Shown here in pieces: positions 41,509 through 52,165 of a DNA stretch of 64,000 nt. The stretch lies in the NCBI GenBank assembly GCA_900542165.1, contig UQMM01000005.1:1-64000 (forward strand), given 5' to 3'. The notes beneath the pieces are model-generated. The model did not search any database. It had not been told where the DNA came from and was given only the letters and a program-made list of their open reading frames with translations. The number at the start of each line of letters is the position of its first letter. Positions within the stretch are counted from its first letter, which is position 1. Source of the stretch: an uncultured Collinsella sp. Lineage in GTDB: Bacteria > Actinomycetota > Coriobacteriia > Coriobacteriales > Coriobacteriaceae. Both the position numbers and the translations under genes were made by a program.

Positions 41509-41573
41509 GTTAACACGTCAACAACGACTAAAATGCGCTATCCTCTCTTGGTCGATGTAAACACGTCAACAAC
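41509..41573. promoter_or_regulatory. paired operator boxes and promoter between birA and fabH
   Basis: The 17-nt sequence GTTAACACGTCAACAAC (41509-41525) returns with one change at 41557-41573, 48 bp apart. A TATCCT (41539-41544) lies between them and could be the -10 of the fab promoter, with the first box over its -35. The layout suggests a repressor controlling both the fab cluster and birA. It does not match the FapR or FabT consensus that I know. Confidence 0.6.
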
Positions 41574-41589
41574 TCAAAGGAGGTTAGTG

Positions 41590-42549
41590 ATGGGTTTCAC
41601 GATTCTTGGAACAGGCTCGGCGCTTCCTGAGCGCAGTGTTTCCAATGACGAGCTATCTGAGTTCCTCGATACCTCGGATGAGTGGATTTTTACCCGCACC
41701 GGTATCAAGAGCCGCCACGTCTGCACCACCGAGTCACTCGACGACCTTGCCGTAGCGGCGAGCGAGCGGGCACTCCAGGTGTCCGGAATCGACGCGAGCC
41801 AGCTGGATCTAATCGTCTGCTCGACGACAACGGGTGACCACCTTGTTCCCGCCGAGGCGTGTGCCGTAGCCGAGCGTCTGGGCGCGACGTGCCCTGCCTT
41901 CGATGTCTCGGCGGCTTGTGCCGGCTTCGTGTTTGCGCTCGATGTCGCCGAGGGCTATATCGCCCGCGGCCGTGCCGAGCGCGTGCTTGTCGTTGCTGCC
42001 GAGCAGATGACGCGCACGCTCGACTGGACCGACCGCGCCACCTGCGTACTCTTTGGCGATGGGGCAGGCGCCGCAGTGATTGGAGCTGGGGGAGACAACC
42101 CCCTTGCCGTTGAGCTTTCGACGGCGCCCGACGTCGAGACGTTGCGCGTACCCGGTCTGGTCGGCACCTCGCCGTTTAAGGCCTCTGCAGATAGCGAGAG
42201 CGTGCTGTCCATGAATGGCCGCCGCGTGTTCAAGTTCGGCGTCAACGCCATCTGCGACACGGTCCATAAGCTTGCGGGCGATGCGGGCATTTCGGTCGAA
42301 GACATCGACCATTTTGTATTCCATCAGGCTAACGAACGAATCCTGAGTCAGGCGGTCAAGCGCCTCGGCGTGCCAGACGAGCGCGTGGTTCGAACGCTGC
42401 GCGAGATCGGCAACATTTCGAGCGCATGCATTCCGCTTGCCCTCGACCGGCTGGCAAACGCCGGTGCACTTCACACAGGCGACACCATCGCCTTGGTTGG
42501 ATTTGGCGCCGGTCTGGATATAGGTGGCTATCTGCTTCGTTGGAAGTAG
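41590..42549 (+). CDS. fabH: beta-ketoacyl-ACP synthase III
   Basis: Starts fatty-acid synthesis by condensing an acyl-CoA with malonyl-ACP, and helps set the branched or straight chain type. The protein has 319 residues. The catalytic Cys110 lies in SAACAGF, the His in FHQANERI, and the Asn in IGNISSACIPLAL. The ATG at 41590 follows GGAGGTTAGTG; an in-frame codon at 41533 lies within the operator region. It is the first gene of a ten-gene cluster. Confidence 0.96.
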   Translation: MGFTILGTGSALPERSVSNDELSEFLDTSDEWIFTRTGIKSRHVCTTESLDDLAVAASERALQVSGIDASQLDLIVCSTTTGDHLVPAEACAVAERLGATCPAFDVSAACAGFVFALDVAEGYIARGRAERVLVVAAEQMTRTLDWTDRATCVLFGDGAGAAVIGAGGDNPLAVELSTAPDVETLRVPGLVGTSPFKASADSESVLSMNGRRVFKFGVNAICDTVHKLAGDAGISVEDIDHFVFHQANERILSQAVKRLGVPDERVVRTLREIGNISSACIPLALDRLANAGALHTGDTIALVGFGAGLDIGGYLLRWK

Positions 42550-42600
42550 TCGCACATAGGAAATAAAAACGCCCTAGGGCACAACCAAAGGAGAACTACC

Positions 42601-42837
42601 ATGGCAGATCAGAAGACCTTCGAGCGCGTTTGCGACGTTATCCGCGAGACCGCCGGTCTTGACGATGTCGAGATGAAGCCCGAGTCCACGCTCGAGGAGA
42701 TTGGTCTCGACAGCCTGGGCACCGTCGAGATCCTCGTCGCCGTCGAGGACGAGTTTGGCATCCAGCTCGATACCGAGGAGAACCCCAAGACGGTCGGCGA
42801 GTTCGCCGATACGGTCGAGGCGGCATTGGAGAAGTAG
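42601..42837 (+). CDS. acpP: acyl carrier protein
   Basis: Carries growing acyl chains on a phosphopantetheine arm. The protein has 78 residues. The attachment serine is Ser38 in the motif GLDSLGTVE, followed by the acidic helix that partner enzymes recognise. AAAGGAG precedes the ATG by 7 nt. fabK starts 2 nt after the stop. Confidence 0.96.
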   Translation: MADQKTFERVCDVIRETAGLDDVEMKPESTLEEIGLDSLGTVEILVAVEDEFGIQLDTEENPKTVGEFADTVEAALEK

Positions 42838-42839
42838 AG

Positions 42840-43784
42840 ATGCTCAAGACTCCTCTCTGCGATCAGCTCGGCATCGAAAAGCCCGTGTTCCAGGGCGGTA
42901 TGGCCTGGATTGCCGATGCCTCGCTGGCGTCCGCAGTGTCCGAGGCGGGTGGCTTAGGCATCATCGCGGCCATGAACGCCGACGCCAACTGGCTTCGCGA
43001 CCAGATTCATGAGCTGCGCGCCAAGACGGATAAGCCCTTTGGCGTCAACGTCATGCTCATGAGCCCGTTTGCCGACGAGGTCGCGCAGGTCGTGATTGAC
43101 GAGCGAGTGCCGGTCGTCGTGACGGGCGCCGGCAATCCCGCCAAGTACATGAAGGCGTGGAACGAGGCGGGCATCAAGGTCGTCCCGGTCGTTGCCTCGG
43201 TGGCGCTGGCGCGCCTCGTGGCACGTCGTGGAGCCACGGCGGTTGTTGCCGAGGGTACCGAATCGGGCGGCCATATTGGCGAGACCTCGACGATGGCACT
43301 GGTGCCGCAGGTCGTCGATGCGGTCGACATTCCCGTTGTGGCCGCTGGCGGTATTGCCGACGGCCGCGGCGTGGCGGCCGCCTTTATGCTGGGCGCCGCC
43401 GGCGTGCAGGTGGGTACGCGCTTTCTGATCGCAGACGAGTGCACCGTATCGGAGCAGTACAAGGAGATGGTCTTGAAGGCCAACGACACCTCGACGCGTG
43501 CGACCGGCCGCTCGACGGGACACCCGGTGCGTGCACTCAAGAGCCCCTTTACCAACGCCTACGCCAAGAGCGAGGCGGCGGGCGTAAGTGTCGAGGAACT
43601 CGGGGCCATGGGCACGGGCGCCCTTCGCAAGGCCGCCAAGGACGGCAATTACGAAGAGGGTTCGTTTTTGTGTGGACAGATTGCCGGCATGGTCAACGAG
43701 CGCCAGAGCGCACGTGAAATCGTTGACGACCTGATCGATGGCGCCGAGCGCGTCCTGAAGGGTGCGTCCGCATGGGTAGCGTAG
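42840..43784 (+). CDS. fabK: enoyl-ACP reductase II (FMN-dependent)
   Basis: Catalyses the last reduction step of each elongation cycle; it is the flavin enzyme used in place of the triclosan-sensitive FabI. The protein has 314 residues with a TIM-barrel, nitronate monooxygenase-like fold. The start LGIEKPVFQGGMAWIA, the GTESGGHIG block and the AAGGIADGRG phosphate loop are typical. Its position after acpP matches the streptococcal and clostridial fab clusters. It overlaps fabD by 13 nt. Confidence 0.93.
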   Translation: MLKTPLCDQLGIEKPVFQGGMAWIADASLASAVSEAGGLGIIAAMNADANWLRDQIHELRAKTDKPFGVNVMLMSPFADEVAQVVIDERVPVVVTGAGNPAKYMKAWNEAGIKVVPVVASVALARLVARRGATAVVAEGTESGGHIGETSTMALVPQVVDAVDIPVVAAGGIADGRGVAAAFMLGAAGVQVGTRFLIADECTVSEQYKEMVLKANDTSTRATGRSTGHPVRALKSPFTNAYAKSEAAGVSVEELGAMGTGALRKAAKDGNYEEGSFLCGQIAGMVNERQSAREIVDDLIDGAERVLKGASAWVA

Positions 43785-44698
43785 CGTTTCTGTTTGCTGG
43801 CCAGGGTGCCCAACACCCCGCGATGGGCGTCGACCTGATCGAGGCATCGCCGGCGGCCGCCGAGGTGTTCGCCATTGTCGACGAGGTGCGCCCGGGGACC
43901 AGCGAGCAGTGCCGGAGCGCCTCCAAGGAGGAGCTCTCGCAGACCGAGAACACGCAGCCGTGCGTGTTCGTTCACGACCTGGCAGCGGCTACCGCTCTGC
44001 GTGAGCGCGGCGTGGTGCCTGCCGCCTGTGCGGGATTCTCGCTGGGCGAGGTCGCCGCGCTCACCTTTGCGGGGGCATTCGATACGCGAGCGGGCTTTGA
44101 GCTCGTGTGCGAGCGCGCGGCGCTGATGGCCGCGGCTGCCGAGCGCCATCCGGGCGGTATGCGCGCCGTCATCAAGCTCGATGCGGAGCAAGTCGAGAAC
44201 CTGGCAAAACAGGCCGGCGAGGACTGCTGGCCGGTCAACTACAACAGCCCGCAGCAGACGGTTGTTGCCGGAGCGCCCGAGGCGCTGCAGGAGCTCGACG
44301 TCCTAGTAAAAGGGGCTGGCGGCCGCGCTATGAAAGTCGCGGTGTCGGGTGCATTCCATAGTCCCTATATGACCGAGGCGACCTGTGGCCTTGCCGCATA
44401 TATTGAGGCCGGTCACGCGCCGTCCCCGTTGCTCATTCCTGTTTTGGCAAATATGACAGCGGCGCCCTATCCGGCGGATCCCCAGACGGCATCGGATGTC
44501 TTGGCCAATCAGGTGAGCCATGCCGTACGCTGGGTCGATACGCTGCATGCTCTGCAGGATCAAGGCATCGACACATTTATTGAGGTCGGCCCCGGCAAAA
44601 CGCTGTCCGGCCTGGTCAAGCGTACGCTGAGCGACGTTCGTGTGTATTCGTGCGAGACGGCCGAGCAGGTCGCAGCTATTGCCGACGAGCTCGCATAG
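43772..44698 (+). CDS. fabD: malonyl-CoA-ACP transacylase
   Basis: Moves malonyl from CoA to ACP. The protein has 308 residues and starts VAFLFAGQGAQ. The nucleophile motif is GFSLGEVAAL with Ser90 (GHSLGE in most species; His is Phe here). The catalytic His is in SGAFHSPYM. It overlaps fabK by 13 nt. fabG follows after 30 nt. Confidence 0.94.
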   Translation: MGSVAFLFAGQGAQHPAMGVDLIEASPAAAEVFAIVDEVRPGTSEQCRSASKEELSQTENTQPCVFVHDLAAATALRERGVVPAACAGFSLGEVAALTFAGAFDTRAGFELVCERAALMAAAAERHPGGMRAVIKLDAEQVENLAKQAGEDCWPVNYNSPQQTVVAGAPEALQELDVLVKGAGGRAMKVAVSGAFHSPYMTEATCGLAAYIEAGHAPSPLLIPVLANMTAAPYPADPQTASDVLANQVSHAVRWVDTLHALQDQGIDTFIEVGPGKTLSGLVKRTLSDVRVYSCETAEQVAAIADELA

Positions 44699-44728
44699 TC
44701 CACAGGGCTGTAACCCGAAAGGAATGAC

Positions 44729-45502
44729 ATGGGCAACTTGAACAATGGCGCGCTCGAGCGCAACGACTCACGTCGCGTGGCACTGGTCACGGGCGGCTCG
44801 CGGGGTATCGGCCGCGCCTGCGCTATCGGTCTGGCGGAGGATGGCTACGATATCGCCGTCGTCTATGCCGGCAGCGTCGATGCGGCGCGCGAGACGTGCG
44901 ACGCCTGCGAGGCGGCTGGCGCCACGGCGCGCTCATATCAATGCGACGTGGCCGACCCCGCTGCCGTCAACGCGTGCGTGGAAGCGGTCCTCAACGACTT
45001 TGGCTCCATTTGGGCGCTCGTCAACAACGCTGGCATCACCCGCGATGGCCTGCTCATGCGCATGGGCGATGACGCCTTCGATCGCGTGCTCGATGTCAAT
45101 CTTAAAGGAACGTTTAACACGACGCGCGCGCTCACCAAGACCTTTATGCGCCAGCGCGGCGGCTGCGTCGTCAACATGAGCTCGGTCGTGGGCCTGATGG
45201 GCAATGCTGGGCAAGCCAACTACGCTGCCTCCAAGGCGGGCGTGATCGGCCTGACCAAGGCGGTGGCGCGCGAGCTTGCGCCCCGCGGCGTACGAGTGAA
45301 CGCGGTTGCCCCCGGGTTTGTCGAGACGGATATGACGGCAAAGCTCTCGGAGAAGGTGCGTACGGTAACCGAGGAGCAGATTCCCCTTAAGCGTATGGCG
45401 CGCCCCGAGGAGGTGGCCGGCGTAGTGCGCTTTCTGGCGAGTGATGCGGCTGCCTACATTACGGGTGAGGTCGTGCGCGTCGACGGCGGAATGGCGATGT
45501 AG
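44729..45502 (+). CDS. fabG: 3-oxoacyl-ACP reductase
   Basis: NADPH-dependent reductase of the elongation cycle, a short-chain dehydrogenase. The protein has 257 residues. The cofactor loop is TGGSRGIGRA, the NNAG motif follows, and the Ser-Tyr-Lys triad is in NMSSVVG and YAASKAG. There is a short N-terminal extension before the Rossmann start (first 15 residues). GAAAGGA precedes the ATG. Confidence 0.95.
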   Translation: MGNLNNGALERNDSRRVALVTGGSRGIGRACAIGLAEDGYDIAVVYAGSVDAARETCDACEAAGATARSYQCDVADPAAVNACVEAVLNDFGSIWALVNNAGITRDGLLMRMGDDAFDRVLDVNLKGTFNTTRALTKTFMRQRGGCVVNMSSVVGLMGNAGQANYAASKAGVIGLTKAVARELAPRGVRVNAVAPGFVETDMTAKLSEKVRTVTEEQIPLKRMARPEEVAGVVRFLASDAAAYITGEVVRVDGGMAM

Positions 45503-45541
45503 AAACCAGGGCCGAAGAACGGCTTGGATGAGGAGACCATG

Positions 45542-46789
45542 ATGGAACAGAGAGTTGCAATCACCGGTATCGGTGCCGTGTCGCCGCTCGGCAACACCGC
45601 GCTTGCCACCTGGGCGGCAATGTGTGCTGGCACGTGCGGCATCGGCCCGATCACGCACTTCGATACCGATGCGTTTGCCGTCAAGGTGGCAGCCGAGGTC
45701 AAGGGCTTTGACGGCAACGAGTACTTTGGCAAGCGTGACGCCAAGCATCTCGACCCCTGCGTTCAGTTTGCGATGGCGGCTTCGGACGAAGCCATGCACG
45801 ATGCGGGCTTTGATGTCGAAGGCGCCATCGATCGCGAGCGCCTGGGCGTCTACGTGGGCTCGGGCGTGGGCGGCATGACGACGCTCGTCGACAACGTCCA
45901 TACGATTGCCGAACGTGGGCCCCGCCGCGCATCGCCCTATATGATCGCGATGATGATCCCCAACATGGCATCGGGCAATATCGCAATCCGCCACAAGGCA
46001 AAGGGCCCGACCCTGCCCGTGGTGACCGCGTGCGCAACCTCGGCCCATGCGGTGGGCGAGGCGTTCCGCGCCATAAAGCACGGCTATGCCGACGCGATCC
46101 TCGCGGGCGGCGCCGAGGCCGCAATTATCCCCGATGCCGTTGCGGGCTTTACGTCCTGCCGCGCATTGACCACCAACCCTGATCCCGCGACGGCTTGCCG
46201 CCCGTTCGATGCAGACCGCGATGGCTTTGTGATGGGCGAGGGCGCCTGCGTGCTCGTGCTCGAGAGCATGGAACATGCGCAGGCGCGCGGTGCGCACATT
46301 TATGCCGAGGTCGTGGGCTACGGCAACACCGATGATGCCTATCACATCACGAGCCCTGATCCCGAGGCTGCCGGCATTGCCCGCGCGATATCGCTGGCGG
46401 TGACCGAGGGCGACGTCAGGCCTTCCGAGGGCCTCTACATCAATGCCCACGGCACATCGACCAAGCTCAACGATTCGTCCGAGACGGCGGGCATTAAGCG
46501 TGCGCTCGGCGAGGACGCGGCGCGCGCCGCGCACGTCTCGTCGACTAAGTCGATGACCGGCCACATGATCGGTGCCACGGGCGCCATCGAGGTCATGGCC
46601 TGCGCCATGGCGCTCGAGCAGGGCGTGGTGCCGCCGACCATTAACTACCACACGCCCGATCCCGCCTGCGATCTTGACTACACGCCCAATCGCGCGGTTC
46701 GCGCTGACCTTACCTGGGCGCTTTCGACCAACCTGGGCTTTGGCGGACACAACGCCGCCATCGCGCTGCGTAGATATACGAGGAGCTAG
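45542..46789 (+). CDS. fabF: beta-ketoacyl-ACP synthase II
   Basis: Extends acyl-ACP by two carbons. The protein has 415 residues, with the Cys-His-His triad visible in TACATSAHAVG, NAHGTSTKLND and SMTGHMIGA. The start is taken at 45542 because GAGGAG is 6 nt upstream; the ATG at 45539 is the next choice. The gene before is fabG (39 nt), and accB follows after 3 nt. Confidence 0.95.
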   Translation: MEQRVAITGIGAVSPLGNTALATWAAMCAGTCGIGPITHFDTDAFAVKVAAEVKGFDGNEYFGKRDAKHLDPCVQFAMAASDEAMHDAGFDVEGAIDRERLGVYVGSGVGGMTTLVDNVHTIAERGPRRASPYMIAMMIPNMASGNIAIRHKAKGPTLPVVTACATSAHAVGEAFRAIKHGYADAILAGGAEAAIIPDAVAGFTSCRALTTNPDPATACRPFDADRDGFVMGEGACVLVLESMEHAQARGAHIYAEVVGYGNTDDAYHITSPDPEAAGIARAISLAVTEGDVRPSEGLYINAHGTSTKLNDSSETAGIKRALGEDAARAAHVSSTKSMTGHMIGATGAIEVMACAMALEQGVVPPTINYHTPDPACDLDYTPNRAVRADLTWALSTNLGFGGHNAAIALRRYTRS

Positions 46790-46792
46790 AGC

Positions 46793-47266
46793 ATGGATTC
46801 CAAAAGACTTGCCGAGATAGCCGATGTTATGGAGGACCGCGGCCTCACGCGCGTACGCGTTGAGGAGCCCGATGGCACCGCGGTCGAACTCGAGCGCGCG
46901 AGCGCCGCACAGCCGGTTGCCGTGCCCATGCCCATGCCGAGCGCTATGGCCGCTCCAGTTGCAGCTCCCACAGTCGCGCCTGCCGCACCGGAGCCCGCCG
47001 CGCAGACACCTGCCGCCGCACCGGAGCCCAAGGGCACCGAGGTGACCGCTCCCATGGTCGGCGTTTTCTATGCTGCCCCGGCGCCGGGCGACGAGCCGTT
47101 TGTGCACGTGGGCTCTAAGGTCAAGGCCGGCGAGACGCTCTGCATCATCGAGGCCATGAAGGTTCTCAACGAGGTAACGGCAGAGGCAGACGGCGAGGTG
47201 CTCGAGATCTGCGTGGCCGACGGCGACCTCGTGGAGTTTGGCAGCTGCCTCATGAGGATCGGATAG
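46793..47266 (+). CDS. accB: biotin carboxyl carrier protein of acetyl-CoA carboxylase
   Basis: Carries carboxybiotin between AccC and the carboxyltransferase. The protein has 157 residues: a short N-terminal helix, an alanine/proline-rich linker (about 45-80) and a C-terminal biotinyl domain with the EAMKVLNEV motif whose Lys is biotinylated by BirA. The thumb-like APGDEPFVHVGSKVKAG loop is present. The divergent birA sits at the start of the cluster. Confidence 0.95.
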   Translation: MDSKRLAEIADVMEDRGLTRVRVEEPDGTAVELERASAAQPVAVPMPMPSAMAAPVAAPTVAPAAPEPAAQTPAAAPEPKGTEVTAPMVGVFYAAPAPGDEPFVHVGSKVKAGETLCIIEAMKVLNEVTAEADGEVLEICVADGDLVEFGSCLMRIG

Positions 47267-47275
47267 GTGATATCC

Positions 47276-47698
47276 ATGAACAAAGAAGAGCTTAAGGAAC
47301 TGTTGCCGCATCGCGAACCGATGCTTTTGCTCGACGAGGCCGAGCTGGTGGGCGACGAGGCCCACGGCAAGATCACGATTACGGGCGACGAGTACTTTTT
47401 GCAGGGGCATTTTCCGGGAAACCCGGTGGTCCCCGGCGTGATTCAGTGCGAGATGCTCGCCCAAAACTGTTGCGTGCTGCTGATGGGCGATGAGGAAGCG
47501 CGCGGCGCGACGCCGTTCTACACGAGTCTGGACAAGGTGCGCTTTAAGCGTCCGGTGCGCCCGGGCGACACGGTTGATCTGGTGTGCACCATCACGCGTG
47601 CGCGCGGGCCGTTCCGCTTTGCGACGGGTACTGCGAGCGTCAACGGTGAGGTTTGCTGCCGCGCCGATATGTCTTTTGCACTCATGCACGAAAGTTAA
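47276..47698 (+). CDS. fabZ: 3-hydroxyacyl-ACP dehydratase
   Basis: Dehydrates beta-hydroxyacyl-ACP with a hot-dog fold. The protein has 140 residues. The active-site motif is GHFPGNPVVPGV with His, followed by the Glu-containing IQCEMLAQ helix. The ATG at 47276 follows AGGTGAT; a GTG 9 nt earlier (47267) directly abuts the accB stop. No fabM-type isomerase gene is in the cluster, so unsaturated fatty acid formation would have to be done elsewhere. Confidence 0.94.
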   Translation: MNKEELKELLPHREPMLLLDEAELVGDEAHGKITITGDEYFLQGHFPGNPVVPGVIQCEMLAQNCCVLLMGDEEARGATPFYTSLDKVRFKRPVRPGDTVDLVCTITRARGPFRFATGTASVNGEVCCRADMSFALMHES

Positions 47699-47708
47699 GG
47701 AAGGCTTC

Positions 47709-49038
<1,330 letters not shown>

Positions 49039-49052
<14 letters not shown>

Positions 49053-50763
49053 AAAAGCGAAGACGGTCAACGTCCTCGAGGGACCGATGACCGAGTCGTG
49101 CGCCGAGTTTCCCGCGCGCCACGTGTTTATCAAGTGCCCGGAGTGCCGCCGCGTGATCGATGAGGCGCGCCTGCACGACAACCTCGAGGTCTGCCCTCGT
49201 TGCGGCAAACACTTTCGCGTGAGCGGGCGCGACCGCATGCGCATGACGATTGACGAGGGCACGTTTGAGGAATGGGATGCCATTCTGGCGCCGGAGGACT
49301 TCCTCTCGTTTCCCGGCTATGCCGACAAGCTCAAGAGCGTGAGCGAGCGTTCGGGCGAGCACGATGCCGTTGTGTGCGGCAGGGGCAAAATCTGCGGTTG
49401 CGATACCGCGCTCTTCTTTATGGACGCCAACTTTATGATGGGCTCGATGGGTTCCGTGGTGGGTGAGAAGATCTGTCGCACATTTGAGCGAGCGACCGAG
49501 CTTGGATTGCCAGTTGTCGGCTTTACCGTTTCGGGCGGTGCGCGCATGCAAGAGGGCGTGACATCGCTTATGCAGATGGCCAAGATTTCTGCGGCGGTTA
49601 GGCGCCACAGCGAGGCGGGCGGCCTGTATATCACGGTGCTCACCGACCCCACGACCGGAGGCGTAACCGCGAGCTTTGCCATGGAGGGCGACATTATCCT
49701 GGCCGAGCCCGATGCCCTGACGGCATTTGCCGGCCCGCGCGTGATCGAGCAGAACATGCACAAGCGCCTGCCCAAGGGATTCCAGCGCTCCGAGTTTTTG
49801 CTGGAGCACGGCTTTTGCGATGCCGTTGTTCCGCGTGGCGAGATTGCGCTCACGGTAGGCGAGCTGCTGGCGCTGCACGAAGGGCACGCGCCCGGCCTGG
49901 GGGCACCGCATGAGATCGTGCATACGGGTCGCCGCGGCAAAAAGCTGGGACACTTGTTCAAGCGCTCGGCCGCACCAAAAACCGCGCTCGAGATTGTCAA
50001 GCAGACCCGCTCGGCAGATCGCGCCACGGCAGGCGAGATGATCTCGCTGGGCCTGGATGGATTTGTGGAGCTGCACGGCGACCGCTACTTTGGCGACGAC
50101 GCCGCTGTGGTGGCTGGCATTGGCTGGAAAGATGGACGCCCCGTAACGGTCATCGCCATCGAGCGCGGCACCACGACCAAAGAGCGTATGCGCCGCAACT
50201 TTGGTATGGCACATCCCGAGGGCTATCGCAAAGCGCGTCGTCTGATGCGCCAGGCCGAAAAGTTTGGTCGACCGGTTCTGTGCCTGGTCGATACTTCGGG
50301 CGCGTTTTGCGGCATCGGTGCCGAGGAGCGCGGCCAGGGCGAGGCGATTGCCCAGAATCTCATGGAGATGAGCGGCCTTAAGACGCCGATTGTCTCGGTG
50401 GTGACAGGCGAGGGCGGCTCTGGTGGCGCGCTGGCGCTATCCGTGGCCGACCGCATCCTGATGCTCTCGAGCTCGGCCTATTCGGTCGTGAGCCCCGAGG
50501 CCTGTGCGTCGATCCTGTGGAAGGATACCGACCGCGCGAATGAGGCTGCCGAGGCGCTGAAGCTCACGGCTCCCGATCTGCTGGCGCTCGGCATCATCGA
50601 CGGCATTGTTGACGATAGGGGCCTGTCGCATGAGGAGATCGCCGGTGCCGTCATGTCCTCGGCATTTGATGCCTTCGATACGCTTGGGCAGCTCGACGAG
50701 GCGACCCTCACAAACCTCCGCTACGAAAAGTACCGCGCAATCGGTCAGTACCGCACGATGTGA
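49039..50763 (+). CDS. accDA: acetyl-CoA carboxylase carboxyltransferase, AccD-AccA fusion
   Basis: Transfers the carboxyl group to acetyl-CoA, giving malonyl-CoA. The protein has 574 residues and joins what are usually two subunits. Residues about 25-290 form the beta half, with the zinc ribbon CPECRR...CPRCGKHF and the block SGGARMQEGVTSLMQM. Residues about 300-574 form the alpha half, with MGMAHPEGYRKARRLM-like and GEGGSGGALAL motifs. The reading frame is continuous through the joint, near residue 310. It overlaps accC by 14 nt. Confidence 0.94.
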
Positions 50764-50803
50764 CAAAGGGGCAGCCCGCATGTCACATTGGGAAAGGCGT
50801 TCC

Positions 50804-52018
50804 ATGTCACAAGTTTCTAACACCACGTTTGCAACGACGGTTTCATCAAACGCCATGGCCGTGGTGGACTATCTGTCCAAAAGCATGATGTCGGCGTTGC
50901 CGTTTATTGTCTGCGCGGCGTTGTTCCGCACCGTCGCTGTCATTATGGGCGAAGGCATGCTGGGCCTGTGGTCTGCCGATTCCGAAATCTATCGCCTGTT
51001 CTACAGTTGGCTCTATAACGCCGGCTACTACTTTTTGCCCATCTATCTTGGTTGGGCGGCCGCCCGCCAGCTCGGTTGCTCGGAGCAGCTGGGTATGATG
51101 CTGGGCGGCGTATTGATTGCGCCCGATCTGCTCAAGCTCGTCGATGCCGCATCGACGACGGGGGCATCGATGACTTCCGTGTATGGTCTGCTTCCCGCGC
51201 CGGTCAACGATTACACGACGACTGTTATTCCGGTTCTCATCTCGGTGCCCGTGCTATGGCGAGTGGAGTGTTTCTTTAAGCGCGTTATCCCTAAGGCCGT
51301 GGCGTTTTCGTTTGTTCCGTTTGCGACCATGCTTGTCATGGTTCCGGTTTCGCTGTGTATTACGGCACCGGCGGGCAGCTATCTGGGCATGCTGTTGGGC
51401 CAGCTTATGTTTATGCTTGGCAATTCCGGTGGCATCGTGTCGCTGCTCACGCTCATGGGGCTTGCCGCGGGCTGGGAGTTCCTAAAGATAGCGGGCGTCA
51501 GCAACGTCGTTCTATCGCTTGCGTACGCGCAGTTTATGAGTGTGGGAACGGATTCGTGCATCCTGATTGCCGCGACGATGGCGACGTTCGCCGTTTGGGG
51601 CATGCCTTTTGGCGCGTCGCTCCGCGTTGCGGATAAGGACGAGAAGGCGCTCATGCTGGGCTACTCAATCTCGGGTGTTCTTGGCGGCGTAAGCGAGCCG
51701 GCGCTGTACGGTTGCGGCTTTAAATATGGCAGGTGCCTGACGTGCATGGCCATTGGCGGCGCCGTCGGAGGCCTTGTTGCAGCCGTGGGCCACGTTACGG
51801 CCTATACCATCGGCATGACGAATGTCCTCATGGTCATTGGCTTTGCCACGGGCGGCATCTCGAACCTGCTGTGGTGCTGCGCTGCCGGCGGTGTGGCATT
51901 TGCGGTGTCTGCGGCGCTGAGCTACTGCTTTGGCGTGGTGCCGGCGAAGGGACAGACGATGGGGGACGGAGCCGATTCACCCGAAACCTCGAAGAGCGTG
52001 GCCGAAGTAAGCGCGTAA
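50804..52018 (+). CDS. PTS sugar transporter IIC subunit, stand-alone
   Basis: A 404-residue membrane protein of the glucose/beta-glucoside PTS superfamily, with about ten hydrophobic segments. The motif SGVLGGVSEPALYGCGFKYG matches the G-(I/V)-(T/S)-EPALYG signature near the sugar site. No IIB or IIA domain is attached. The free IIA at 13898-14461 is of the right type to supply phosphate through a IIB elsewhere. The ATG at 50804 follows AAAGGCG; an alternative ATG lies 24 nt upstream. It starts 41 nt after accDA. Confidence 0.8.
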   Translation: MSQVSNTTFATTVSSNAMAVVDYLSKSMMSALPFIVCAALFRTVAVIMGEGMLGLWSADSEIYRLFYSWLYNAGYYFLPIYLGWAAARQLGCSEQLGMMLGGVLIAPDLLKLVDAASTTGASMTSVYGLLPAPVNDYTTTVIPVLISVPVLWRVECFFKRVIPKAVAFSFVPFATMLVMVPVSLCITAPAGSYLGMLLGQLMFMLGNSGGIVSLLTLMGLAAGWEFLKIAGVSNVVLSLAYAQFMSVGTDSCILIAATMATFAVWGMPFGASLRVADKDEKALMLGYSISGVLGGVSEPALYGCGFKYGRCLTCMAIGGAVGGLVAAVGHVTAYTIGMTNVLMVIGFATGGISNLLWCCAAGGVAFAVSAALSYCFGVVPAKGQTMGDGADSPETSKSVAEVSA

Positions 52019-52056
52019 ACCTGTGCGACACAAGGACGATTCCTTTGCCATATTCC

Positions 52057-52090
52057 AAGGCCGTGGCCCGTGTGGGTTGCGGCCTTTTTT
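52057..52090 (+). terminator. terminator of the IIC gene
   Basis: AAGGCCG pairs with CGGCCTT across a 16-nt loop, followed by TTTT and TGTATC. It lies 39 nt past the stop. Confidence 0.8.
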
Positions 52091-52165
52091 GTATCTGGGG
52101 GACAAAGTGGCTACACTACAATCCGTTTGAGCAATAGATATATATAGGCAGTACCGTGGGGGCTG

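Noticed and set aside
45524..45541. An earlier TTG start for fabF
   Set aside because: Adds five residues with no ribosome site before it, while GAGGAG serves the ATG at 45542.
52097..52110. GGGGGACAAAG after the IIC terminator as a further GGGGACAG-type repeat
   Set aside because: Too short, no inverted arm and no second copy nearby.
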